A stretch of 64,000 bases of DNA from NCBI RefSeq assembly GCF_014640675.1, contig NZ_BMHK01000001.1, positions 62,001-126,000 of the forward strand, in the 5' to 3' direction. Position 1 is the first letter of the stretch, and the number at the start of each line of letters is the position of its first letter. Made by a program: the position numbers and the translations under genes. Positions 15,530 through 25,800 of this stretch are shown here, in pieces. The stretch comes from Novosphingobium endophyticum. GTDB lineage: Bacteria > Pseudomonadota > Alphaproteobacteria > Sphingomonadales > Sphingomonadaceae. The notes under the pieces were generated by a model that was not told where the DNA came from, searched no databases, and saw only the letters and a list, made by a program, of their open reading frames with translations.

Positions 15530-17667
15530 GATCCTGCCCCCTTGCCCGCCGATGCGATAATCTCGTCACGCGGACCGTCCGCGACGATGCGGCCCTTATC
15601 GAGCACGATCAGGCGGTTGCAGATGGAGAAAAGCGCCGGTCTGTGCGTGGCGACAATCAGTGTTTGCCACGGCGAAAGGGATTGCGACAGGCGATCGACG
15701 AAGAGTTGCTCGGTCTGGCTGTCCATCGCGCCGGTGGGCTCGTCCAGGAACAGCAGGCGCGAGGGCTTCACCATTGCCCGCGCCAGCGCCAGGAACGAGC
15801 GCTGTCCGCCCGAAAGTTGCCCGCCCGCCTCCCCGACGGCGCGGTCGAAGCCGCTTTCGTCGCGCGAGAGGAACTCATCCGCACCCACCTGGCGCAGCGC
15901 TTTCAACAGCTCCTCGTCGCGCACGATGCCGGCGCCGATCGTGAGGTTGTCCTTGATCGATCCGCTGAACAGCGCGGCATCCTGCCCGACGAAGCGGAAC
16001 GCGGAGCGCAAGTCCTGCGGCCGATACTGGCGGCTGTCGATGCCGTCGATCAACATCGAGCCGCCCGTAGGCTGATAGAGACCGCACAGAACCCGCCCCA
16101 AGGTGGACTTACCGGAAGCGACCTTGCCGATGATCGCGATCCGGTCGCCGACATTCACCTGAAGGTCGATGCCGCTGAGCGATGGCACGGATGACTGCGG
16201 ATATGTGAATTCCAGCGCCTCGGTGCGGATGTTGGCGCTGCGCACCTCGGGGGTGAGCGAGGAACTGCCCATCGTGCGCTCGTCATCTCCGGTCCAGACC
16301 TGCTGGAGCGAGTCCAGCACCTTGCGCGCCTGCTGGCTGCGCGTCAGCAGGAAGGCCAGTTGCGACGCCGGCGAAAGCGAACGGGTCGCCAGCATGACGA
16401 TGGCGATGATCGAGCCCATGGTGATCTTGCCGGCATCGAACAGATAGTACCCGCCGACCACCAACGCGATGCTCGTCACCTGCTGGAAGGTGGAGGCCAT
16501 GGCGATGGCGGCCGAGCTGATGTCGCGCAGGCGCCGCTGCGAATGCGCGCCGGCCTCCGAAAGCTGACGCCAGCGGCCGAGCATGACGCCCTCGCCCGAC
16601 AGACTCTTGAGCGTCTCGATCCCTGCAATGGATTCGACAAGAAGCGTCTGCTGCAGGCCGCTGTCTACCTGTGCGTCGAGCGCCGCCCGGCTGACCTTGC
16701 GTTGCAGCCTGAGGCCCAGCACGCCCATGCAGGCCGCGCCGATCAGCGGTACCAGCGCCAGCCAGCCGGCGATATGGGCGATGACCGCGACGAACAGCAC
16801 GAGAAATGCCATGTCGACGATCAGCACGATCGTGGTCGAGGCGTAGAAGTCCCGAACGATCGCGAACTCCGAGACACGCGCGACCATGTTGCCTGTGTGC
16901 CCCTTGCGCCCGGCCAGCGGCGAGGCGAGCACTTTCGAATAGATCTTCTGCGACAGCTTGAGGTCCAGATCGCGGCCGAGCTGGTCGAGTACGCGGGTCC
17001 GCGCCCGGCGGATCGCGAAATCCATGACGAACGCAATCAGCACCCCGCTCGCGAGCACCCAGAGCGTCGCCTGGGCCCGGTTGGGGATCACTCGGTCATA
17101 GACGTTCATCGAGAACAACGGGTAGGCCAGCGCCACCACATTGACGATGACCGAGGCGAGCATCACCGGCCAGAACTGACCGCGTAGCTTGTAGAGTTCG
17201 CTCCAGAACCAGTGGTTCTTCGCCCGCACCTGCCACGGCGCTCCGGCATCGCGCAGGGTCGAGGATTCACCGAAGACGCTCGCCATCCAGCCATTGTGAA
17301 GATCGGCGATGCCGGCAAGCGGCTCCCACGTCGCCACACTGGTCTGGGGCCTCCAGACGAGCGCGTCCCCATCCTTCACCTCCTGGACGACGACGAGCCG
17401 GTCTCCCGCCAGCGAGACGATGGCCGGATAGCGCTCGACCTTGACCGGCAGCTTGCGCCCGCGCGAAACATCACAATTGAGGCCGAGCAGCTCCAGCGCC
17501 GCCTCGGCCTGGTGAAGCGGCAGGTATCCTTCGGCATCGCGTGCCAGCGACGAGAACATGACCGGCACGCAGGCCACCCCTGCCCGCTCCGCCAGGTGCA
17601 TGATGCAGGCGACAAGCTCGTCCTCCCCGCCGCCCTGCAATTCTGATTGTTCAGCCATCATGTTCAT
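15526..17667 (-). CDS. type I secretion ABC transporter (LapB-like)
   Basis: This protein of about 713 residues has three parts. The N-terminal part is a C39-like domain that lacks the catalytic Cys (about residues 15-140). The middle is an ABC membrane domain (about 150-430). The C-terminal part is an ATPase domain with Walker A GKVASGKST, signature LSGGQ, Walker B LLFLDEPTGAMD and the switch His in VATHRP. C39-like domains without protease activity bind the unfolded substrate in RTX/LapA-type exporters. The likely cargo is the giant adhesin. The start is not certain: ATG at 17667 is used, with TTG at 17691 and ATG at 17658 as alternatives. The stop overlaps the SleB-like start. Confidence 0.92.
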   Translation of the reverse strand: MNMMAEQSELQGGGEDELVACIMHLAERAGVACVPVMFSSLARDAEGYLPLHQAEAALELLGLNCDVSRGRKLPVKVERYPAIVSLAGDRLVVVQEVKDGDALVWRPQTSVATWEPLAGIADLHNGWMASVFGESSTLRDAGAPWQVRAKNHWFWSELYKLRGQFWPVMLASVIVNVVALAYPLFSMNVYDRVIPNRAQATLWVLASGVLIAFVMDFAIRRARTRVLDQLGRDLDLKLSQKIYSKVLASPLAGRKGHTGNMVARVSEFAIVRDFYASTTIVLIVDMAFLVLFVAVIAHIAGWLALVPLIGAACMGVLGLRLQRKVSRAALDAQVDSGLQQTLLVESIAGIETLKSLSGEGVMLGRWRQLSEAGAHSQRRLRDISSAAIAMASTFQQVTSIALVVGGYYLFDAGKITMGSIIAIVMLATRSLSPASQLAFLLTRSQQARKVLDSLQQVWTGDDERTMGSSSLTPEVRSANIRTEALEFTYPQSSVPSLSGIDLQVNVGDRIAIIGKVASGKSTLGRVLCGLYQPTGGSMLIDGIDSRQYRPQDLRSAFRFVGQDAALFSGSIKDNLTIGAGIVRDEELLKALRQVGADEFLSRDESGFDRAVGEAGGQLSGGQRSFLALARAMVKPSRLLFLDEPTGAMDSQTEQLFVDRLSQSLSPWQTLIVATHRPALFSICNRLIVLDKGRIVADGPRDEIIASAGKGAGS

Positions 17668-17710
17668 CCGGGAGGCAGGACTTGCCTCCAAAGTCGCGTC
17701 GTGCCCCGTT

Positions 17711-19108
17711 TCACGGATACGTGCGGTACTGCGTTTCCGCGGGAGGCGGCGGCCCGTAGTTGAAGCGCTCGCGCTCGTTCATCCCAGCACCCGCGCCCGG
17801 CGCGACATTGAGCGCCGTGAGGAAGCGATGGGTCGCCGCCAGCACCTGATAGCGGGCAAACATCTCGGAAAACCGCGCCGTTTCGAGGCGCACCTGCACG
17901 TTGTAGCGCGTGTTCTGCGCGTCCAGCACATCGAGCAGCGATCGGCGGCCGACATTGAACTGGCTGCGATAGGACAGCAGCAGATCGTCGGACACCGTGC
18001 TCTGCCTGGTGAGCTGTTCGTTGATCCGGCCCTGCGTCCGCAGGGTAGACCACGCGGTCTGCACGTCTTCCTCCGCCTCTCGCGTCACCTGAAAGAGACG
18101 ATAGCGGGCCTCGCTCGCGCGGCGCACCATTTCCTGATAGTTCGCGCGGTTGATGCCGCCGTCGAACACGTTCCAGCGCAGGAACACCCGCGCCTGCACG
18201 TCGTTGGTAGTGCCCCGGAAGCCATCGATGTCGTCGCCGGTGCGGCCGCTCAGGTCGAGGCCGACTTTCGGGAAGCCTTCGCCGCGCACGCTGGCCGCAT
18301 AGGCGTTCGCGGCATCGACGTCGGCGCCGGCCTCACGGACGAGCGGGTTCTGCGTCCGGGCAAGGCCCACCGCCTCGCTGAGAGACGCCGGCATGCCCTC
18401 GGCAAGCTCCGGCGGCATGACGACATTGTCGATGTCCAGCCCGGTGAGGCGGCGCAGCGTGATCCTGGCTTCGGTCAGGTCCTGTTCTGCTTCCGCCTGA
18501 CGCACGAGGGCGGCCTGCAGCCGTTCCTCGGCCTGCTGCTGGTCGGCGATCGAGATCGACCCCTGCTCCACGCCCGTCGACAGGTCGCCCACCAGCGCCT
18601 GGTGAAAAGCCACGTTGTCCTCGCTCGCCGCGACGACCCGCTGTTGCAGCATGATGTCGAGATATTGGCGCGCCACCTGGAGAGCGATGAACTCCGAACG
18701 CTCGACCACGCGCAGCGAGGCCCCATCGACACGGGCCGACTGGCGCAGCAATTCGCCGCGCCGCCGGCCGAAGTCCAGCGCGATCCATTCGGCACGCACT
18801 TCGGCACTGAGCGGGTAGAGTTCCTGGTCGGTGATCCCCAGCGCGCGGCGCGTCGGGTTCTCCAGATGCCGCCAACCGGCCGATGCCTCGATGTCGACAC
18901 GGGGAGCATAGAGCCCCTGCGCCTGCTTACGCTCGAACTGGATCGCCTCGGTATTGAACTGGGCCTGCGCGACCTCGGGGCTGGAATTCACCGCCACCTT
19001 GATGGCTTCCTGCATGGTCATAGGCGTTTCCGACTGCGCGAGCGCCGCCGGAGCCGTGCCTGACAGGAGGAGCGCGATACTAGCCCCGATAATCTTGTTG
19101 AACGACAT
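17711..19108 (-). CDS. TolC-like outer membrane channel of the type I system
   Basis: This protein of about 465 residues has a signal peptide (to about ALAQ, residue 25) and two outer-membrane-efflux repeats with long helical hairpins. The second repeat includes the FNVGRRSLLDVLDAQN signature seen in TolC/LapE proteins linked to type I secretion. It provides the outer-membrane exit, and probably the place where an uncleaved adhesin is held. GGGAGG lies 9 nt before this ATG; an ATG 6 bp further upstream is possible. It lies between the OmpA-like and ABC transporter genes. Confidence 0.92.
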   Translation of the reverse strand: MSFNKIIGASIALLLSGTAPAALAQSETPMTMQEAIKVAVNSSPEVAQAQFNTEAIQFERKQAQGLYAPRVDIEASAGWRHLENPTRRALGITDQELYPLSAEVRAEWIALDFGRRRGELLRQSARVDGASLRVVERSEFIALQVARQYLDIMLQQRVVAASEDNVAFHQALVGDLSTGVEQGSISIADQQQAEERLQAALVRQAEAEQDLTEARITLRRLTGLDIDNVVMPPELAEGMPASLSEAVGLARTQNPLVREAGADVDAANAYAASVRGEGFPKVGLDLSGRTGDDIDGFRGTTNDVQARVFLRWNVFDGGINRANYQEMVRRASEARYRLFQVTREAEEDVQTAWSTLRTQGRINEQLTRQSTVSDDLLLSYRSQFNVGRRSLLDVLDAQNTRYNVQVRLETARFSEMFARYQVLAATHRFLTALNVAPGAGAGMNERERFNYGPPPPAETQYRTYP

Positions 19109-19125
19109 GCTCATATCCCTCCCGG

Positions 19126-19836
19126 TCACTCGACCGTAATCTCGACGCGGCGGTTCTGAATCTCGCGCACCCCGTCAGCTGTCGGAACGCGCGGATTGCC
19201 CTCGCCGAAAGCCTGCGTCGTCAGCTGCGCTGTGGCGCCGTTGCCGGCCAGGTAACCACGCACGACCTCGGCGCGACGCGTGGACAATCCCATGTTGTAC
19301 TGCTCGCTTCCCGAACGATCGGTGTAGCCGGCGATACGGATGGTCGCCGATCCGCAACCCACGGTCGACGCCGCGGCGGAATCGAGGACCGTCACCGCGT
19401 CAGGCGAAATCCGGCTGCTGTCCCAATCGAAGAAGACGATGTACGGACCGGCCAGACATGGCCCGGCGGCCGGCGGAGCAAGCGGAGCGCCGGGTGCTTC
19501 CGAAACCATCTGCGGCGCCATCATCCGCCGGTAGGCTTCGTCGCACTTGCCGAGGCTCACCGGGTCCTTCGTGCCGCTCTTCAGGAACCCGCGCGCGATG
19601 CCGCACTGCACCTTGGCCTGCGAGGCCCACATGAAGGCCGGGCTATCGGCGGACACAACGCTTGCCGTCTCGGTCTGCGCGAGCGCTGCATCGAAGCGCG
19701 ACTGGACCTCGACCTTCAGCGATTTCCTGTCCAGCGACATGAGATCACTCCCGGCATCCTGCGCGAGCGTCACGCCCGGCGCCAGCAAGCATCCCAGCGC
19801 CAAGGCCGACGCGGGCCATTTCCGATAATTCAGCAT
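19126..19836 (-). CDS. OmpA-family peptidoglycan-binding protein
   Basis: This protein of about 236 residues has a signal peptide (to about LAQ, residue 25), an unassigned region with two cysteines, and a C-terminal OmpA/MotB-like domain at about residues 130-236 (IVFFDWDSSRISPDA, IAGYTDRSGSEQYN, LSTRRAEVVRGYL). The Asp and Arg positions expected for binding diaminopimelate are present. It probably anchors the secretion channel to the wall, as OmpA-like genes in other adhesin clusters are thought to do. The 3' end lies within about 20 bp of the tolC-like gene, and the start has GGGGGTG upstream. Confidence 0.88.
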   Translation of the reverse strand: MLNYRKWPASALALGCLLAPGVTLAQDAGSDLMSLDRKSLKVEVQSRFDAALAQTETASVVSADSPAFMWASQAKVQCGIARGFLKSGTKDPVSLGKCDEAYRRMMAPQMVSEAPGAPLAPPAAGPCLAGPYIVFFDWDSSRISPDAVTVLDSAAASTVGCGSATIRIAGYTDRSGSEQYNMGLSTRRAEVVRGYLAGNGATAQLTTQAFGEGNPRVPTADGVREIQNRRVEITVE

Positions 19837-19866
19837 TTTCACCCCCACAAAAATTCCATGTCCGTC

Positions 19867-22800
19867 TCAGGCGTGCACCGAATGCGCTTCGATCGTGGCA
19901 GCCAGGGCCGCCATGTCGAAACCGTCGGCCGCGCCCGCTGCGTAAAACCCTTCCATGCCCGCGCCGGCCAGCATCGCGTCGAGCGCGTGTTCCGACGCTT
20001 GCGGCGCGCTGGTCGCATCCTGCGCACCATCCTGCCCGGCGAAGTGTTCGATCAGCGCATCGACGGCGCTTTGGTCGCCGCCTTGCGCCAGCGCTTCCTG
20101 CACCGCCGGGAAATCAACCGACTGCTGTTCCGCGTTGCCGGCCTGCTTCACCTGCACCGCCAGCAGCAACGCCTGCATCAGACCTCCCTCGACCCCGCCA
20201 AACGAGATCGCGGTCGTGCCGAACAGGGCGTGGCCCTCGTCCGCATCCGCAAGCGGCTGCAGAGCGAAGTCCTGAGGCTGCACCACTTCGCTGAGCCCGT
20301 GCTGTGCGCTCTCGCCCCCGGCATCCACCGCGTGATGACTGGACGTTTCGGCCTGCTGATCTTGCGGCGCATGGTCCTCGATCAGGGAGACCGGCGGCGT
20401 GCCATCGGCCGGGTCCGGCAGCGCCACGCGCAGCTCCGGCGTATCCATCTGGAAGGTCTGCAGCACCCCGGCGACAGCTTCGGCCGCGATCGGGAGCAGC
20501 GGTTCGGCATGCACCCCCTGCGTGGCCATGAAACCGGCGGCGGCGAGGCTGACGGCCGCGATCTCGGCGGTGCGCGCCTCGACGCGTTCGCCCACCTTGA
20601 GCGAGACGTCCGCAAGCGCGAAAGTCGTGCCCTTCATCGAGTACTGACCAGTGCCATGAACGGTGACGTCACCGCCAGCCTCGCTCGATGCCACCCCGTC
20701 CGAAATCAGGTCGATGGAGGTGATGCCCATCTTCAACAGCGACTGATACTCGCCCTCGTCGACGAGGGCGTTGCTGTTGGCGTCCTGCCAGACGCCGAAG
20801 TCGCGGAACGCCCCGTCGGCAGCGGTGAACTGGCCGTCGCCGTTGCTGTCATAAGCAAGGCGCAGGCCCTCAAGGTCCGTCTTGGCACCCGGAGCGTCGT
20901 CGGTAAAGACGATGTCGAGGCCGCTACCGGTATCGCGCGCAAGCAAGCCATCGTCGCCCGCCACCCATGCGGTCTGGACCAGGCCGCTGCCGTAGTCGTA
21001 GGCGACACCGGCGTTCAGGCCGAGGAATTCGACGCCGTCGCCGTCGAGGTCGAGGGCGATTGGTGGGGCCACCGGATCGAGCGTGATGTTCAGGCTACCC
21101 GACGAAACAGTGTCGCCGTCACCGTCCTGGATCGACACCGGAACGGTGAAGTCGACCGACTCGTTGGTTACTGTCGTCGCACCGAAATCGCCGATCTTGA
21201 ATGTGTCTCCACCGTCGTGCTTCCACTGAATGCTGTTGTAGCCGTCCGCAGTGAGCGCCGAGATGCGAGTGTCTTCAACAATGCCCGAAACATTCACCGA
21301 ACCGGTAGCGTTGAACGTCACGCCGAAACTATGACCGCCTACCGAATATGATCCGTTGGTCGTTACAAGCAGCTCGGAACCGTTGTATGCGATCACCACG
21401 CCAGTAATCGTATCCTGAACGCCGTCACCGACGTTCTTGATCGTTCCGCTGTCGGCATCGTCGTATGCCGAGATATTCACTGTCGATGAATTGTTGATGT
21501 TCGTGAAGAATGCCGAACTGCCGTTGGCGACATAGTGACCATCGAAATTCTGCGTCTGACCGGAGGGCTGTTGGAAATTACCGCCGTTGACGGGCGTACC
21601 CGTCAGATCGATCACGAAGTCCACTCTCAATGCTTCGCCCGATCCAATCGACTGACCGCCGGCCACGCCGAAAGCGTTGGCGCTGGTATTTACCGTGCCG
21701 CCACCGACCGGGGTCAGCAGGAGATCCTGGCTGTTGTTGTCGCCCGGCTGGACGAAACCAAACCAGGACGCATTTCCGCCGACCGGGCTATAGCCGCCGC
21801 CATCGAAATCGATGGTGGAAGTCGCATCGACCTTCTGCGCCATGGTCACGACATACTGGTCCGCCGAGCCACCGGGCTGCAGTTCGATCGTGAAGACCAA
21901 CGAACTGTCGCTCGACTTGGACGCCGTCAAAACGGTTCCGTCCGCCGAGATCGCGTATTCAAGCGACACGAGGCCGGAAGTCAGGCTCTGACTTTCCAGG
22001 CTGGCAATGCTGGCCGTGGTGAAGATCACCGCCCCCGCGCCGTCAGCCCCATAGTTGTTGGCAACGCTCAGGTCCGCGTCCAGATATGCCGTGTTGCTTC
22101 CGCCTGCGGTATTGGTCACCGCGATCGAAGCAGGCGTGGTCGCCGTCGGCACATCGTCCTTGATGTCGATCGTCACCGTGCCCGTCACCGAATTCCCGAA
22201 CACATCCTGTGCGGTGTAGGTGAACGTCTCCACAGCCGGTTCGACAACCGCGCCATCGTTCGAGTCAGGCGATGTCGTGTAGGGATTGGTCAGCGTGTAG
22301 GTGTAGGTGCCGTCGCTGTTCAAGTCGAAGATCCCATAGGCCGTCGTCACGCTCTGCGGGACATAGGTGACGGCGCCGGTGGGGCCCATGGCATTCAGCG
22401 TTCCCGTCACCGTTTCCGCCGCGGAGCCGGGATTGCTGCCGGTGACCGTACCGTTACCGAGGTCATCCCCGCTCGTCGTCGTGTCAAGTGCGGCTTCGTC
22501 GACCTGCCTGGTCTGGTTGTCCGCAACCAGCGTCACGTCGAGCACGTCGATCGTCAGGGTCGAGGTCGCCGGGTCGCCATCGGCATCGACCATGGTGAAC
22601 TCGAACACGTCCTGATCGCTCGCGGTCAGCCCGTTCGCGGTCGACTGGTAAGTGTAGCCGCCGTCGCGGTTGAGCGTGAGCGTCCCGAACTCGCCCGCCA
22701 GCACGAAGTCGCCCGAGCCGTCGGCCATCGTGTCGCTCGTGCCCAGGTTCTGGCTGACGACGCCCGTGATGGTCCCGTGGGTCGCAGCGGCCGTGCTATC

Positions 22801-25800
22801 CCCGCCGACCTTCGAACCGAGCAGCACGTCGCCGAATGTGACGTTACCCTCAAGCACGGTTTCGGAATCGGGGACGGCAATCGGGCTGTCGTCCTCGATC
22901 GTGACCGTAATCGCGCTGTTCGTGGTGGTCGTGCCGTCGCCAACCGTCACCGGAACGACGAAAGATGTCAGATCCTCTGTCGTCATGTCGGCATGCAGGA
23001 CCGGACCGCCCAGAGTGACGGTGAAGTTCCCGTTGTCGTCAATCGTGACCACGACCTCCGGGAAGTTGAAGTCGGTCGAATAGCCTGTCAGCGTGTGACC
23101 GTCACCGCTGACATGCCAGGTCAGCGGCGTCACGCCGTCGGGCGTGTAAAGCGTTTCGCTCGGCGCACCGAGCGCAACCGTGTGCGTGTCACCCGCGTCG
23201 GCGTCGGTGATGGTGATCGAACCGCTGGCGGTGGCGCTGTCGGTCGTATCCGCATCGTCCGGTGAGACGGGATCGTCATCCGGATTGCCGAAGTTCAGCC
23301 CCTCTTCGGAGACCGCGACCGCGCTTCCCGTTACCACCGGGGCATCGTTCGCGCCGGTGACCGTGACGGTCAGCTGCGCCGTGCTGGTATCGCCGTCAGC
23401 GTCCTTGATCGTGTAGCTGAACGTGTCGGTGACCTGCTCACCATCGTCGAGCCCCTGCACGGCCGCTGTATCGGGTTCGTAAGTGTAGCTGCCATCAAGG
23501 TTCAGCTGCAATGTACCATAAGCCCCCGCGGTAGCGCCTCCGATCGTGCCGGCCGCCGTCCCGCTCACCACCGAGATCTGCTGCGTCGCATGCGAGCCAT
23601 CGGCGCCGAAGGCGTCATTGGCCAGAACATTGCCGCCAACCGAAGCGGTATCCTCGTCCAGCGTATTGGCGTCGTTCGCCGCCACTGGCATGTCATCCTC
23701 GACGGTAACCGTAATCCCGCTGTTCGTGGTGGTCGTGCCGTCGCTGACGGCCACCGGAACCACGAACGACGTAAGATCCTCGATTCCCGTGTCGGTGTGC
23801 AAAATCGGTCCGCCAAGGGTAACGGTATAGTTCCCGTTGTCGTCGATCGTGACGAGGATTTCCGGGTCGTTGATGTTCGCCGAATAGCCTTTGAGCGTCT
23901 GACCGTCGGGGCTCAGATCCCAGGTCAACGCGGTAACGCCGTCAGGCGCATAAAGCGTCGCGACCGGCGTACCGAGCGTCACCGTCAGAGTGTCGTTTGC
24001 GTCCGCGTCGCTGATGGTGATCGAACCGCTCGCGGTGGCGCTGTCCGTCGTGTCGGCATCGGTCGGAGAGAGCGGCGCGTCGTCGGCAATGCCGCCGGGC
24101 AGCCCCTCTTCGGAAACCGCCACCGTGCTTCCCGTCACCACCGGCGCGTCGTTCGCGCCATTGATGGTAACGGTGAGCGTTGCGGTGTCGGCATCTCCGT
24201 CCGCGTCGGTGATCGTGTAGGTAAAGGTATCGGTCAGCGTCTCGCCCGAAGCGAGCGCCTGGACGGCGGCATTGGCGTTGTCGAGCGTGTAGCTGTAACC
24301 GCCGTTCGCGTTCAGCACGAGAGTGCCATAGCTGCCACCCGTGTTGCCACCAACCGTGCCGGCGGCATTGCCCGTGACGGCGGTGACGGCCCCCGCCCCG
24401 TCACCGCCGAAGCTGTCCGCCCCGCCCGGATCGCCATCGCTGCCGGCGCCGGTGATGACATTGCCGTTCGCCACCAGCGGACCGTCCTCGGTAACCGCGT
24501 CGGTGTCGTTGGCGGCGCTCGGGCCGTCATCATGGAAGGTGATCGCGCCGCCGATCTGGGCGCTGTCGGATGCGCTGTCTCCATCGTCGTCCGTCACCGT
24601 GACCGTCGCCTCGATCAGGCCGGAAAGATCCAGCGCGTCGTTGTAGTCATCGGGATCGACCGGCCCGTCCGTCAGATGCTCGAGCGGTACGTTCTGCACG
24701 AGCGTGACCGTGCCGTCGGCGTTGATCGTCACCGTGAACGCCGTCTTGTCGTCGGTGTCGTAAACGCCGGTGATGACCGTGCCCGAAGTCTGGAGAAGCG
24801 TGATCCCCATGTCGCCCTGGGCGGTCTGCAGGCTGGTCGTGCCATCGCCCACGATTGCGATCGCATACGTGGTCGTGCCGCCATCGTCCGCGCCATATTC
24901 GCTGGTGAAGATCAGCATCGGAGCGGCGCTGGTGTTGCTGATCGGGAAACCCGCGGGATCGCCCGCCACCGTTTCGTCCACCGATACGCTGCTGCCGAGT
25001 TCGGCGCCGGAGACACTCGGCCCATCGTCGGCGAACCCGATATTGCCGCCGAGGTCGAGGCTGACCGTATCGCTCGCTTCGTCACCATCGCCGTCGGTGA
25101 TGGTGGCCTTGCCGACGAGATTGACGAGGTTCTCCGCAAGCGTTGCGAGCTGGCCGTCATAAGGCGCGGCGTTATCGCCGGGCAGCGCGTGGTCGATTTC
25201 CTGGTACTGGTTGAGCGTGACCACGCCGGTCGCACCGGAAACCGCGATGTCGAACACGGTGTTCCCGGCGTTCACAGAAGCCGCGTCGCCGGCCGTGGAA
25301 CCGACCACTTTGCCGGCGATCAGGTAGAGGTTGATCGCCGCGCCTTCGTGGCTGAGGTTCGAAACGGAATTCTCGATCTCCAGCGCGTATTCCCAGACGA
25401 TGCTGCCCGCGCCGTCCGCGCCATGGGATGACGAAGCGACGGTAAAGGCACCGCCGAAATTGGCCGTGGAGGTTGCCGAATCCGTGGATGCCCCGATCGT
25501 ATCGGCGTCCTGCGTGACGAGCATTACGGTGTCGCCATCGGTCACGGTGGCATCGATGGAAGGCCCGTCGTCGAGGAACGTGAAGGCCCCGCCGATATTG
25601 GCGGTCGCGCTGGCGGTATCTCCGTCGCTGTCAGTCGCCGTGGCTGTGAGCGTGATCAGGTTCGTCGCTGCAAGGTTGGCCGGGTCATTCGGGTTCGCTC
25701 CGTCGGCGTGCACCACGGCGCGTTCCTGGTTGAGCGTAACCGTTCCGCCCCCATCGACCGAGACCGAGAACACCAGATCGTTGCCGGTTTCGGTCCGCCC

